Shown one piece after another: positions 1-8,730 of a stretch of 41,402 bases of DNA. Where the stretch lies: the NCBI GenBank assembly GCA_037724045.1, contig JBBJOW010000034.1, forward strand, positions 1 through 41,402, written 5' to 3'. How positions within the stretch are numbered: the stretch's first letter is position 1; each line of letters opens with the position of its first letter. This DNA comes from DATLGB01 sp037724045 (GTDB lineage: Bacteria > Actinomycetota > Thermoleophilia > Solirubrobacterales > Solirubrobacteraceae). The translations under genes and the position numbers were made by a program. Under the pieces are notes generated by a model, which was not told the origin of the DNA, did no database searches, and saw only the letters and a program-made list of their open reading frames with translations.

Positions 1-710
1 CCTTCTACGACCTGATCGCCAACATCGCGGCCGAGGAGTACGGCCACATCGAGCTGGTCGCCGCGACGATCAACAGCATGCTCACCGGTGCCGGCAAGGG
101 CGACCTGTCCAAGCTCAAGGGCGAGGGCAACCCGCACCACTTCCTCAAGGGCGGCAAGGGCGCGCTTCCCGTGGACGCCAACGGCGCTCCGTGGACCGGG
201 GACTACGTGTTCTCCTCCGGCGACCTCGTCGAGGACCTGACGCACAACTACTTCCTCGAGACGGGGGCGCGCAACGGCAAGCTCAAGGTCTACGAGATGG
301 TCGACCACCCGGCGGCCCGCGCGCTCTGCGGCTACCTGCTCGTCCGCGGCGGCGTGCACCAGGTCGCCTACGCCCGCGCCCTGGAGCTGATCACCGGCGC
401 CGACCTCACCAAGACGTTCCCGGCGCCGCGCATCGCGACCGACAAGATCCCCGAGTGCAAGCCGCACCTCGACGCGGGCTCGCACAAGACGCTGTACCGG
501 TTCTCGCCTGACGACTACAAGGAGGTCGTCGCGGTCTTCAAGGGCCTGCACCCCGAGACGGGCGACGAGCTCGTCGTCGAGGACGGCCCCCCGCCCGGCT
601 TCGAGCCGCAGGACCTCCCCGCCCAGGAGGAGGTCTTCGCGCCCGACTACGCGCCGGACGACATCGCCGAGATCGCCAGGAAGCTCCGCAAGGACGCCGG
701 GCTGAAGTAG
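1..710 (+). CDS. Manganese catalase, 3' part (5' end outside window)
   Basis: Dismutates hydrogen peroxide with a dimanganese centre in a ferritin-like four-helix bundle; cytosolic. The open frame enters from the left edge (first full codon at base 3) and reads through EEYGH near the start, a typical E-x-x-H metal-ligand helix, and later GGVHQ in the second metal-binding helix, followed by the long C-terminal tail typical of this family. About 236 residues are visible. The reading frame ends with the TAG at 708-710. A short stretch in another frame (712-783) still reads as a plausible catalase-like tail ending GLKDFAHMKKTNGW-stop, so the extreme C-terminus may have been shortened by a frameshift. 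Family assignment is confident; metal loading is inferred from the family. Confidence 0.93.
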   Translation, partial: FYDLIANIAAEEYGHIELVAATINSMLTGAGKGDLSKLKGEGNPHHFLKGGKGALPVDANGAPWTGDYVFSSGDLVEDLTHNYFLETGARNGKLKVYEMVDHPAARALCGYLLVRGGVHQVAYARALELITGADLTKTFPAPRIATDKIPECKPHLDAGSHKTLYRFSPDDYKEVVAVFKGLHPETGDELVVEDGPPPGFEPQDLPAQEEVFAPDYAPDDIAEIARKLRKDAGLK

Positions 711-849
711 GGCTCCTGCGCAAGAAGAAGGGCGACCTGGGCTCAAGGACTTCGCGCACATGAAGAAGACCAACGGCTGGTAGTGCGGCCGTGAGGATTT
801 CGTGAGACGCGCTGTTCGCCGCGCAGGCGTGCGTCATCATCAGACGATC

Positions 850-1224
850 ATGCGCACCAGTCTCATCCTCGTCGCCGCCGTCCTCGCCGTGCTCGGCTCC
901 ACCGTCGCGTTCGCTGCCGACAAGACGGGCACGACCGGCGCGGACCGCATCGCGGGCACCCGCGCGGCTGACCGCCTCTACGGCCTCGCTGGCGACGACA
1001 GGCTGGCCGGGCGAGCGGGCGACGACCTGCTCTCGGGCGACCAGGGGCGCGACCGGCTGCTCGGCGGCCCGGGCAACGACGCCCTGCTCGGCGGCGCGGG
1101 ACGCGACCGCCTCAATGGCGGCGTGGGCGCCGACACGCTGTCGTGCGGCGCCGGGCGCGACGTCGCGATCACCGACGGGCTCGACACCGTGGGGTCGGAC
1201 TGCGAGCTCGTCCGGAGTGAGTGA
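850..1224 (+). CDS. Secreted RTX-type calcium-binding repeat protein
   Basis: Small exported protein of about 124 residues. The ATG at 850 gives a clean signal peptide (MRTS, a hydrophobic run, then AFA just before the mature part); an in-frame GTG at 802 would add 16 residues ahead of it and is less likely. The mature part is almost entirely glycine/aspartate nonapeptide repeats of the GGxGxDxLx type (GDDRLAG, GDDLLSG, GNDALLGG and similar), which form a calcium-binding parallel beta-roll in RTX proteins. Two cysteines near the end could form a disulfide. No catalytic domain is present, so a specific role cannot be named. Its last codons overlap the start of the response regulator by 8 bases, suggesting co-expression with the two-component system. 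Confidence 0.8.
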   Translation: MRTSLILVAAVLAVLGSTVAFAADKTGTTGADRIAGTRAADRLYGLAGDDRLAGRAGDDLLSGDQGRDRLLGGPGNDALLGGAGRDRLNGGVGADTLSCGAGRDVAITDGLDTVGSDCELVRSE

Positions 1225-1900
1225 GGCGGCGCCAGTCGTCCTGCTGGTCGACGACGACGCGCGGATCCGCAAGGCAGTGGGGGCGGGCCTCGAGCTGGAG
1301 GGGTTCGCGGTGGTGCCCGCCTCGGGCGGGCGCGCGGCGCTGGAGGCGATCGAGCGCGTCGAGGTGGCCGTGATGCTGCTGGACCTGACCATGCCCGACC
1401 TCGATGGCCTCGAGGTCCTCAAACGCCTGCGGGCGTTCAACCGCGACCTGCCCGTGTGCGTGCTCTCCGCGCGTGACGAGATCTCCGACCGCGTCGCCGG
1501 CCTGGCCGCGGGCGCCGACGACTACGTGGTCAAGCCCTTCGCGCTCGAGGAGGTCGTCGCCCGTCTGCACGCGCTGCTGCGGCGCCGGCCGACCGTCGAC
1601 CCCGACCGGGTGACCGTCGCCGACATCCACCTCGACCGCCCGGGTCATCGCGCCACGCGCGGCGAACGGGAACTCGATCTCACCGGCCGCGAGCTCGAGC
1701 TGCTGCACCTGTTCCTGCGCAACCCGGGTGAGGTGCTCTCCCGCGAGCGGCTGCACAGGGACGTGTGGGGCTATGACTTCGACCCCAAGACCAACGTGGC
1801 CGACGTCTTCGTGGGCTATCTGCGCCGCAAGCTCGAGGCCGACGGGGAGCCGCGCGTCCTGCACACCGTGCGCGGCATCGGCTTCGTCCTGCGTCCGTGA
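1217..1900 (+). CDS. OmpR/PhoB-family response regulator
   Basis: Cytosolic transcription factor switched on by phosphorylation from the adjacent histidine kinase. With the GTG at 1217 the protein has 227 residues: a receiver domain (acidic pair D12-D13, phospho-acceptor D56 in LLDLTMPD, switch S84, conserved K106 in VVKPF) and a C-terminal winged helix beginning at LTGRELELL and ending in the usual RGIGFVLRP. The start was chosen because it places VVLLVDDD directly after a short N-terminus and gives an 8-base overlap with the preceding gene; longer in-frame extensions upstream read antisense-like sequence. It resembles MprA/PrrA-type regulators of actinobacteria, but its target genes cannot be read from the sequence. 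Confidence 0.95.
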   Translation: MSEAAPVVLLVDDDARIRKAVGAGLELEGFAVVPASGGRAALEAIERVEVAVMLLDLTMPDLDGLEVLKRLRAFNRDLPVCVLSARDEISDRVAGLAAGADDYVVKPFALEEVVARLHALLRRRPTVDPDRVTVADIHLDRPGHRATRGERELDLTGRELELLHLFLRNPGEVLSRERLHRDVWGYDFDPKTNVADVFVGYLRRKLEADGEPRVLHTVRGIGFVLRP

Positions 1901-1913
1901 GACGCTGACCGGA

Positions 1914-3281
1914 GTGCGCAGCCTCCGCGGCCGGCTGAGCCTCGGGATCGGGCTCGTGATCGCCCTCGTGCTGGGCGCCTTTGGCGTGCTGATCTCGAAT
2001 GAGGCGGAGCGCATCGCCCGCGACGGCCTGGACGACCGCCTGCGTCGGACCGCCGACTTGTCGCAGGCGACGGCGGCGGACGCGTTTCAGAAATCGCTAC
2101 CGCGGACGGACGACCGCATCGACGCTCTGCGCAGCGCGACAGGCAGCTCGCTGCGGCTGCTGATCGGCGACACCGTGGTGCTCTCCATCGGTCCGCAACC
2201 GCTGCGCGTGCCGCCGGGTGGGTCGGGCCTGCAGACCGTCACGCAGGCGGGAGAGCGCTACCGCGTACTGGTCAGGCCGCTGCCCGACACCCAGCTCGGC
2301 GACCTTGCGCGGCTGGAGGTCACGTCATCGCTCGGCGAGCTCGAGCGCCGCCAGGCGGCGCTCGACCAGCGCCTGCTGCGCCTGGGGCTGGTCGCGCTGC
2401 TGCTTGCCGCCGCCGGGACCTTTCTCGCCGCCACCGCGCTGCTCGGGCCGCTGCGCAGGCTGCGGTCGGCAACCGGTCAGATCGGCACCGACGCCGACCT
2501 CGACGTCCGCGTCTCCGAGACCGACGGGCCCGCGGAGGTGCGCGGGCTGGCGACGTCCTTCAACGCGATGCTGGCGCGGCTGGGCACGGTCACGGAGACC
2601 CGCGAGCGCGCGCTGGCGGCCACGCGCCGCTTCGCGCTCGACGCCGGCCATGAGCTGCGCACGCCGCTGACGACCGTGCAGGCAACGCTGTCGGCGCTGC
2701 ACCGTCACCCCGACGTCGGGGCCGAGCAGCGGACGGCCATGCTCGCCGACGCGCTCGCCGAGCAGCGCCGCCTCGTGATCTTGCTCGACGGCCTGCAGGC
2801 CTACGCGCGCGGCGATGCCATGTCTTCCGACCACGTCGACGTCGACCTGGCCGACGTCGTCGCGGACGAGGTGGCCGAGGCCGGCCGCTACCAGCCGGCG
2901 GCGCGGATCGAGGTCGTCGTGCCCGAGGCAGCGGTGGTCGTGCGCGGCTCGGAGGGGGGGCTGCGCATGCTGGTCGCCAACCTCGTCGCCAACGCTGCCC
3001 ACCACGGCGCCGGCGGCGTGTGGGTGCGGCTGACCGATGACCCGCGGCCCGTCCTGACCGTCGAGGACGACGGCGACGGCGTCCCCGTCGCCGAGCGCGA
3101 GCGCGTCTTCGCACCCTTCGAGCGGCTGCCCTCGTCGGCCGACCGCGAGGGTTCGGGCCTCGGCCTCGCGCTCGTCGCCCAGCAGATCCGCGAGCACGGC
3201 GCCGACATCGAAGTCGCCGACTCGCCCCATGGCGGTGCGCGCTTCGTCGTCACCTTCGCCGGGACCGACCCCGAGCGGTGA
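1914..3281 (+). CDS. Membrane sensor histidine kinase
   Basis: Partner kinase of the regulator that ends 13 bases upstream. The GTG at 1914 gives 455 residues: TM1 at about 10-28, an extracytoplasmic sensor loop, TM2 at about 157-178, a HAMP linker, a HisKA helix with phospho-acceptor H246 in DAGHELRTP, and an HATPase_c domain with the N box (LVANAAHHG), the G1 box (EDDGDGVPV) and the GSGLGLALV box. The N-terminal extension that is open upstream of 1914 lies inside the regulator gene in another frame and was discarded. The sensor loop shows no recognisable ligand domain, so the signal is unknown; being next to a secreted calcium-binding protein is suggestive but not proof. The gene ends 21 bases from the convergent uppP stop. 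Confidence 0.95.
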   Translation: MRSLRGRLSLGIGLVIALVLGAFGVLISNEAERIARDGLDDRLRRTADLSQATAADAFQKSLPRTDDRIDALRSATGSSLRLLIGDTVVLSIGPQPLRVPPGGSGLQTVTQAGERYRVLVRPLPDTQLGDLARLEVTSSLGELERRQAALDQRLLRLGLVALLLAAAGTFLAATALLGPLRRLRSATGQIGTDADLDVRVSETDGPAEVRGLATSFNAMLARLGTVTETRERALAATRRFALDAGHELRTPLTTVQATLSALHRHPDVGAEQRTAMLADALAEQRRLVILLDGLQAYARGDAMSSDHVDVDLADVVADEVAEAGRYQPAARIEVVVPEAAVVVRGSEGGLRMLVANLVANAAHHGAGGVWVRLTDDPRPVLTVEDDGDGVPVAERERVFAPFERLPSSADREGSGLGLALVAQQIREHGADIEVADSPHGGARFVVTFAGTDPER

Positions 3282-3302
3282 TGACCTGACCGCCGGCGCG
3301 GC

Positions 3303-4154
3303 TCATGTCGCGGCGAGGGTGCCGGTGCTCACCAGGATCAGCACGAGCGTCCCGAGCGCGATCCGGTAGACGATGAAGACGGTGTACGTGTGGCGCGCGA
3401 TGAAGCGCAACAGCCACGCAACGGAGGCGTAGGCGACGACGAAGGCGACGCCGGTGGCGACCAGGGTCGGTACCCAGCCGACGCCGTCGGCGATGCGGTC
3501 GTGCTCGTCGACGACCTGCAGCGCGCCTGCGGCCAGCAGCGCAGGGATGGAGAGAAAGAAGGACAGCCGCGTGACCGTGACCCGGTCCAGGCCGCGCAGC
3601 AGGCCCGCGGACATCGTCGCGCCCGAGCGCGACACCCCCGGGATGAGCGCGAGGCACTGCGCGAGGCCGATCGTCAGCGTGTCGCGCCAGGTGACGTCGG
3701 CCTCGCTGCGCTCCTGCGTCGCGTGCGTGTCGGCGAAGCGCATCACGAAGCTCCACAGCACGAGCGCCGAGCCGACGAACCACAGGCTGCGCAGCGTCGT
3801 CTCGATGGTGTCCTTGAAGAGCAGGCCGACGATCCCGATCGGGATGGAGCCGAGGACGATGGCCATGGCGAAGCGGAAGTCCGGGGTCGAGCGCGCCGCG
3901 CGCGATCGTGTGCCCGCGAGCACCGCGCGCACGATCCGGATCACGTCGGCGCGCAGGAAGATGAGCGTCGCCAGCACGGCGCCGACCTGAATGATCGCGG
4001 TGAACGCGGTCACGTCGGGATCGTCGGTCGAATAGCCCAGCACTCGCTCGAGGATGGTGAGGTGGCCGGTGCTCGAGACGGGCAGGAACTCGGTCACGCC
4101 CTCGACGGCTCCGAGCAGCACCGCCTCCCACAGCTGGATCTGCTCGGAAGCCAA
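3303..4154 (-). CDS. uppP: Undecaprenyl-diphosphate phosphatase
   Basis: Integral membrane enzyme that removes a phosphate from undecaprenyl diphosphate so that the lipid carrier for peptidoglycan and other glycans is recycled; overexpression gives bacitracin resistance (BacA). The 283-residue product has the two family signatures: EGVTEFLPVSSTGH at about residues 18-31 with the catalytic Glu pair and the Ser/His cluster, and IPGVSRSGAT at about 171-180 with the essential Arg. About eight hydrophobic segments span the protein, which is the usual length. The start is 33 bases from the divergent tandem TetR gene, so the two probably share a short regulatory region. Confidence 0.97.
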   Translation of the reverse strand: MASEQIQLWEAVLLGAVEGVTEFLPVSSTGHLTILERVLGYSTDDPDVTAFTAIIQVGAVLATLIFLRADVIRIVRAVLAGTRSRAARSTPDFRFAMAIVLGSIPIGIVGLLFKDTIETTLRSLWFVGSALVLWSFVMRFADTHATQERSEADVTWRDTLTIGLAQCLALIPGVSRSGATMSAGLLRGLDRVTVTRLSFFLSIPALLAAGALQVVDEHDRIADGVGWVPTLVATGVAFVVAYASVAWLLRFIARHTYTVFIVYRIALGTLVLILVSTGTLAAT

Positions 4155-4186
4155 GCGGGCGAGCGTACCTGCGAGGCTTTGAGGCA

Positions 4187-5467
4187 GTGAGCTCCACGCC
4201 CGCGCGCACCCCGCGGCTGCCCGCGTCCGAGCGGCGCCGCCAGTTGCTCGACGCCGCGCTCGACATCCTCGCCACGGAGGGCTTCGACGCCATCAGCGTC
4301 GAGTCGGTCGCCCGTCGCGCCGGGGTGACCCGTCCGGTCGTCTACGACCAGTTCGGCGACCTCGACGGGCTCCTCGTGGCGCTCGTGGACCGCGAGGAGG
4401 CGACGGCGCTCGCGCCCCTGGGGGCGATCCTCGGCGATCCGGGGGACATCGACCCCGATCGCTTCCTGGTCGAGGGCGTGCGCGGTTTCCTGCGCGCGGT
4501 GCGCTCCGCCCCGCGGACGTGGCGTCTCGTGCTGATGCCGCCCGACGGCGGCTCGCCGGACCTGCGCGAGCGCGTGCAACGCGGCCGCAACATGATCACG
4601 GCCAGGGTCGCCGAGCTGCTCGACTGGGGAATCGCCGGCCGCGGCGGCCCGCTCGGCCTCGACGTGGACCTGCTCGCCCGGCTCGTCGTGGCGCTCGGCG
4701 AGGACGGCGCGCGCCTGCTCGTCGCCCATCCGCGCCGCTACTCGCCCGACCGGCTCACAGGACTCGTCGAGCGCCTCGTGGTCCTCGTCCCGCGCTCGGG
4801 CGCGATCGAGGCGGCGGAGACCTTCGCGCCGCAGCCGCTCCCGCCGTCCCGTCCGGTCCCCGCCGTGGCCGGCCGCGTCCCGCGACCGCAGCGCCGCGAG
4901 CAGCTGCTCGACCACGCTCTGGCGCTCATCGGCGAGGATGGCTTCGACGCGCTCAACATGGAGGCGCTCGCGCGGCGGGCGGCCGTCAACCGCGTCGTCG
5001 TCTACCGCAGCTTCACCGGCCTGCCGGCGCTGCTGCTCGCGCTGGTGCGCCGCGAGCAGGCGCACGTCCGCGCCCAGCTCGAGGCGCTCGTGCCCACCGA
5101 GCCAGGCGACCGCACACCCCGCCAGCTGCTCACCGAGTCCCTCGAGGGCTTCCTCGACCTCGTGACCGAGGACGCGCTGAGCTGGCGGGTCGCCCTCATG
5201 CGGCCCGAGAGCGCGCCGGCGATCGCGCAGAAGGTCGTCGCCCGTCAGCGCGCCGACCTCGCCGAACGGCTGCGGCCGCTCGTGGCCTGGGGCATCGGCG
5301 GCCTGCCGGTCGAGCTGCCCGAGGGCGACACCGACCTGCTCGCGCGCGCGTTGCTGACGGTCTCGGAGGAGCTCGGCCGGATCGCGCTGGAGGAACCTAC
5401 GTTCCCGAAAGCACGGCTGGCCGACTCGACCCGGCGCTTTCTGGGGCTCCTGCCCTGGGCGGATTGA
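4187..5467 (+). CDS. Tandem TetR-type regulator (two TetR units in one chain)
   Basis: DNA-binding repressor of 426 residues that contains two complete TetR units in one polypeptide. The first helix-turn-helix lies at about residues 16-62 (ERRRQLLDAALDILATEG, then VARRAGVTRPVVYDQFGD), followed by an alpha-helical ligand domain to about 205. A proline-rich linker follows, then a second HTH at about 234-280 (RREQLLDHALALIGEDG, then LARRAAVNRVVVYRSFTG) and its own ligand domain. The halves are clearly related to each other (LLD-AL-I--EGFDA; ALARRA-V-R-VVY). Single-unit TetR proteins are about 200 residues and act as dimers, so this chain may be an intramolecular pseudo-dimer. Divergent from uppP by 32 bases, which is a plausible operator site. 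Confidence 0.9.
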   Translation: MSSTPARTPRLPASERRRQLLDAALDILATEGFDAISVESVARRAGVTRPVVYDQFGDLDGLLVALVDREEATALAPLGAILGDPGDIDPDRFLVEGVRGFLRAVRSAPRTWRLVLMPPDGGSPDLRERVQRGRNMITARVAELLDWGIAGRGGPLGLDVDLLARLVVALGEDGARLLVAHPRRYSPDRLTGLVERLVVLVPRSGAIEAAETFAPQPLPPSRPVPAVAGRVPRPQRREQLLDHALALIGEDGFDALNMEALARRAAVNRVVVYRSFTGLPALLLALVRREQAHVRAQLEALVPTEPGDRTPRQLLTESLEGFLDLVTEDALSWRVALMRPESAPAIAQKVVARQRADLAERLRPLVAWGIGGLPVELPEGDTDLLARALLTVSEELGRIALEEPTFPKARLADSTRRFLGLLPWAD

Positions 5468-5719
5468 CGCCCGGCGGGACCGCGAGCCGGTGCAGCGCCG
5501 CCGCCCATGCCGCGAGCAGCGCCATCATCGCCAGGGCCACCGCTGTCGAGATCGCGATCCAGGCCGCGTCGTCGACGTCCTTGGCCTCGCGGCGCAGCAC
5601 GACGCTCTCGTCGGCGAAGGCGCGTTCGAAACGAAGCCGCCACTCTGCCAGGCAACCGTGCGCAGCCAGGTGGCGTCGTCGGCAGCCGAGGCCGGCTCGA
5701 GCGTGACGGTCGCCTGCAC
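5397..5719 (-). pseudogene. Possible small one-TM membrane protein with a frameshift
   Basis: Two minus-strand frames look like consecutive pieces of one small protein. One starts at ATG 5719 (MQATVTLEPASAADDATWLR) and loses protein-like character after AWQSGGF. The adjacent frame picks up near 5630 with RFERAFADES, then DVDDAAWIAIS and a clear hydrophobic helix at about 5490-5567. No GTG or ATG precedes the second part in its own frame at a sensible place. The end of the frame runs 71 bases into the 3' end of the TetR gene on the other strand. It may be a real gene with one indel (biological or sequencing), or chance coding in GC-rich DNA. Function unknown; the rest of 5468-5744 holds nothing else recognisable. 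Confidence 0.35.
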
Positions 5720-5744
5720 GTTTACACAAGGACGACGGTGCTGT

Positions 5745-6761
5745 CTAGGTCGTCGCGCCGAGGCGCTCGCGCAGCCGCGGGAGCACGTCGTCGGCGAACG
5801 CGGTGAGCTGGCGGCGCTGTTCGTCGCCCGGGAGGTGGAACACCAGCTCGGTGAAGCCGAGCTCGACGTAGACCGCGATCTGCTCGACGACCGCGTCGGG
5901 GTCGTCGGCCACGATGAAGCGCGTGTGCGCGCGGCCGGCCGCAGCCTCGCCGGCCTTCTCCATCTCCACTGGGTCCTCGATGCCGGACTTCTCGTCGCTG
6001 GAGAGCGCGAGTGCGGCCCACGGCCGGCAGGCGTCGCGCGCGTAGTCGACGTCGCGGTCGTAGGAGACCTTGATCTCGATCATCCGCTTGATCTGCGTCG
6101 CGTCGCGCCCGGCCTTCTCCGCGCCTTCCTCCATGGCGGCGGTGAGCTCTGTGTAGAGCTCGGGCTCCTTGCCCGAGGTGACGATGAACCCGTCGCCGGC
6201 ACGACCCGCGAGCCTGGCCGCGAGCGGGCCCGAGGCGGCGACGTAGATCGGCACCGGGGCGTCGGGACGGTCGTAGATCGTCGCCTTCTGCGTGCGGTAG
6301 TACTCGCCCTCGAAGTCCACGCGCTCGCCCTCCCAGAGCGCGCGGATGAGCTTGATCGCCTCGGCCAGGCGCCGGCGGCGCTCCTTGATCGGCGGGAACG
6401 CGTCGCCGGTGGCCGGCGTCTCGTTCAGGCCCTCGCCGGTGCCGACGCCGAGGAAGACCCGGCCAGGCGCGAGGCAGCCGAGGGTCGCGAACGCCTGCGC
6501 GATGACCGCCGGCCGGTAGCGCAGGGTCGGCGTGAGCACGCTCGTCCCGATCAGCGCGTCCTGCGACGAGGCCACCAGCGCGCCGAGCCACGGCAGTGCG
6601 GCCGGGCCGTGGCCGCCGGTGTGACGCCAGGGCTGGAAGTGGTCGGAGATGGCCACCGTGTCCAGCCCCCGGCGCTCGGCCTCCAGCGACAACGAGAGCA
6701 GCTCGCGCGGGCCGAACTGCTCGGCCGAGGCCTTGTAGCCGTAGCGCATCGCCCCGGCCAT
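5745..6761 (-). CDS. F420-type LLM-class oxidoreductase (G6PDH-like family)
   Basis: Luciferase-like TIM-barrel oxidoreductase of 338 residues, of the group that uses coenzyme F420 (related to F420-dependent glucose-6-phosphate dehydrogenase). Visible signatures are the N-terminal RYGYKASAEQF strand, ISDHFQPW, SSQDALIGTSVLTPT, the GVGTGEGLNE loop, and YVAASGPLAARLAGRAGDGF in the substrate/cofactor region. The ATG at 6761 overlaps the stop of the upstream amine-oxidase frame (TGATG), so it is probably translated by coupling; an ATG at 6749 (MRYGYK) is an alternative that lacks the four-residue leader. The substrate cannot be deduced; F420 dependence is family inference. Confidence 0.9.
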   Translation of the reverse strand: MAGAMRYGYKASAEQFGPRELLSLSLEAERRGLDTVAISDHFQPWRHTGGHGPAALPWLGALVASSQDALIGTSVLTPTLRYRPAVIAQAFATLGCLAPGRVFLGVGTGEGLNETPATGDAFPPIKERRRRLAEAIKLIRALWEGERVDFEGEYYRTQKATIYDRPDAPVPIYVAASGPLAARLAGRAGDGFIVTSGKEPELYTELTAAMEEGAEKAGRDATQIKRMIEIKVSYDRDVDYARDACRPWAALALSSDEKSGIEDPVEMEKAGEAAAGRAHTRFIVADDPDAVVEQIAVYVELGFTELVFHLPGDEQRRQLTAFADDVLPRLRERLGATT

Positions 6762-8210
6762 CAGAGGACGCCGAGGGCTTCGGCCGCGGCCCGCTCCCCC
6801 GAGCGCAGCGCGCCTTCCATGTAGCCGTTCCAGATCGTCGCCGTCTCCGTCCCCGCCCAGTGCACGCGCCCGTGGGGGCGGCGGATCTCGGGGCCGTAGT
6901 CGAGCAGGACACCCGGCGCCAGGTAGCCGCCGTAGCAGCCGCGGGTCCACTGCTCCTCGGCCCAGCTCTTCTCGTAGTAGGCCGTCGGGTCCGCCGCCTG
7001 CGCGCCGAAGTAGCGCACGAAGGACTCGATCACCGCGGCGCGCCGCTCCGCTGCGGGCTTGGCCGTCCAGATCCTCGCCTCCTGGCCCTCGATGAAGCCG
7101 AGCAGCACGCCGGGCCCGCCGTCGGGCGGCGTGTTGTCGAAGGAGATCTTGACCGGGCCGGTGTCGCTGGTCGCCTGTCCGGTGAGGCCCGCCTCGCGCC
7201 AGAACGGCTTGGGGTAGACCGCCATGCACTTGATCACCGAGCCCATCGGGAAGCGCTGCAGCAGCTGGGCGCGCGGGCCGGGGAGCAGCGGGTCGAAGCG
7301 GATGAACGGCGTCACCGCGGGCGGCACCGCGACGATCGCCTGCCGGGCGCTCACGGTCAGCTTGTCGCAGACGGCGCTCACGCGGCCGCGCTTCTGCTCG
7401 ATGCGCCGGACCGGCGCGCCGGTGATCACGCGCTTGCCCAGCCGTCTGGCGAGCCCGCGGGCGATCAATTGCGAGCCGCCCGTGAAGCGCGACTCCTGCG
7501 CGCCGCCCGCGGTGGCGATCAGGCGGTCGAACGTGCCGGGCGTCGACTCGTTGCCCGCGGAGTTGACGTAGAAGAGCAGGTGCAGCAGCGAGAGGTCGCG
7601 GGGCTCGGCGGCGAAGACGGCCTCCACGCCGAGGTCGAGCAGGAAGCGCCCGCCCTCGCTCTGGACGTTGGCGCGCTTCCAGGTCTCGAACGTCTGCCCG
7701 TCGTACTCGCCGGCGCGCGCGGCGGTCCACGGCGCGTCGCGCGGGACCTCGGCCGCCATCGCGTTGAGCTGCTTGGTCATGACGGAGTCGCCTGCGTCAC
7801 AAGGTGAAAGCTAACCGGGGGTTGGGCCGCCGCGAAGCGCGGCCGTAAGGGGCGAAGCCCCTTGTGTCGCCCGTGTTGTAGGTCTTGTACGTGCTGACGC
7901 CGAGGTTCTCGGCGAGCGCCAGCAGCTTGTCCTGCGTCGTCCCGACCCACTGGCCGCCGATCTCGATGACCTCGCCGCCACCGATCGGCTGATTGAGGAT
8001 CCGCCCGCCGACGCGCCTGCGCGCCTCGAGCACGATCACCGACTTCCCGGCGGCGCGCACCGCGCTCGCGGCGGCAAGCCCGGCGAAGCCCGCCCCGACG
8101 ACCACCACGTCGGCGCGCCGCGCGCCCTTGGCCGCCGCCTCCGCGCCCGGCGCGGCTGCCGCCGCGGCACCGACCGCCGCCCCGCCGATGAATCCGCGTC
8201 GCGTCGTCAC
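6761..8210 (-). pseudogene. Tat-exported flavin amine oxidase, interrupted by a palindromic element
   Basis: FAD-dependent monoamine oxidase broken into two frames. The 5' part runs from GTG 8210 (TTRRGFIGG, a twin-arginine signal with an Ala-rich hydrophobic stretch) through the FAD dinucleotide fold VVVGAGFAGLAAA and the GGR box (RRVGGRILNQ) to TYKTYNTGD. There a 69-bp palindromic element (7798-7866) begins and the frame ends at 7797. The 3' part resumes one frame over at about 7780 with LNAMAAEVPRDAPW and continues to 6761 through the family's usual end (HWAGTETATIWNGYMEGA). Roughly 25-30 residues normally found between the parts are missing or replaced. The 339-residue 3' frame could still be translated but lacks the Rossmann fold, so no enzyme activity is expected. 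The downstream LLM gene is coupled to it. Confidence 0.85.
7798..7866. repeat. 69-bp palindromic (REP/MITE-like) element
   Basis: The element is bounded by 7-base inverted ends, CACAAGG at 7798-7804 and CCTTGTG at 7860-7866. Inside are two hairpins with GAA loops: one at 7825-7844 (GGCCG with CGGCC, plus CGC-GAA-GCG) and a perfect 7-bp stem at 7847-7863 (AAGGGGC-GAA-GCCCCTT). It sits exactly where the amine oxidase reading frame breaks. It has no coding capacity, so any mobility would depend on an enzyme supplied elsewhere. No clear target duplication is visible. Confidence 0.7.
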
Positions 8211-8277
8211 GCGGCGGATTGTCTCAGCTATCGGCCGATGCCACTGAGGTTCCGTCGCGGCGCACCATCTCGACACC

Positions 8278-8730
8278 TCACCAGCCGAGCGTTCCCGGTG
8301 CGCCCTTGAAGGGTCCAACTAGGTCGGCCGTTATCCAGCCGCCGTAGAAGTCGCCGTCCTGGGACTGCACGCGCTCGTCGTCGAGGAAGCAGGCATCCAT
8401 CCGCGACGGGTAGAAGCAGACGTGGTCCTTCAATGCGGCGTATCGGGGGACCGGCGCCCGGTAGGTCCACGCCGCGCGCTCGCGCCCGCAGACGTTGAGG
8501 TAGCACGCCTGTCCCTTCCACTCGCACATCGAGCGGCCGCGGCCGGCCGTCAGCGCGTCCGCTGCGATGTCGCCAGGCGGCACGTAGATGGTGGGTGGAT
8601 GCGAGGTCTCCAGGACGCGCAGCGCGGCCATGGAGTCCACGATCGTCGCGCCGTCGACCTCGATGCGCACGCGCCGCTCGCACGCCACCAGCGCCGGGGG
8701 CCGCGGATAGTCCCATACCCGCTCGGTCAC
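8278..8730 (-). CDS. DUF427 domain protein
   Basis: Small cytosolic protein of 150 residues of the DUF427 family, whose biochemical function is not established. Typical features are the VRIEVDGATIVDS strand, an LETSHPPTIYVPPGDI segment, CEWKGQACYLNV, AAWTYRAP and the HVCFYPSRMDAC end, followed by a short tail. The GTG at 8730 was chosen because it overlaps the stop of the methyltransferase as GTGA, the signature of translational coupling. The two genes are therefore one operon on the minus strand; the frame stays open further upstream, but that is antisense to the methyltransferase. Confidence 0.85.
   Translation of the reverse strand: MTERVWDYPRPPALVACERRVRIEVDGATIVDSMAALRVLETSHPPTIYVPPGDIAADALTAGRGRSMCEWKGQACYLNVCGRERAAWTYRAPVPRYAALKDHVCFYPSRMDACFLDDERVQSQDGDFYGGWITADLVGPFKGAPGTLGW

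Noticed and set aside
5490..6824. Long plus-strand open frame opposite the LLM oxidoreductase
   Set aside because: Antisense of a well-supported gene with low-complexity composition and no motif.
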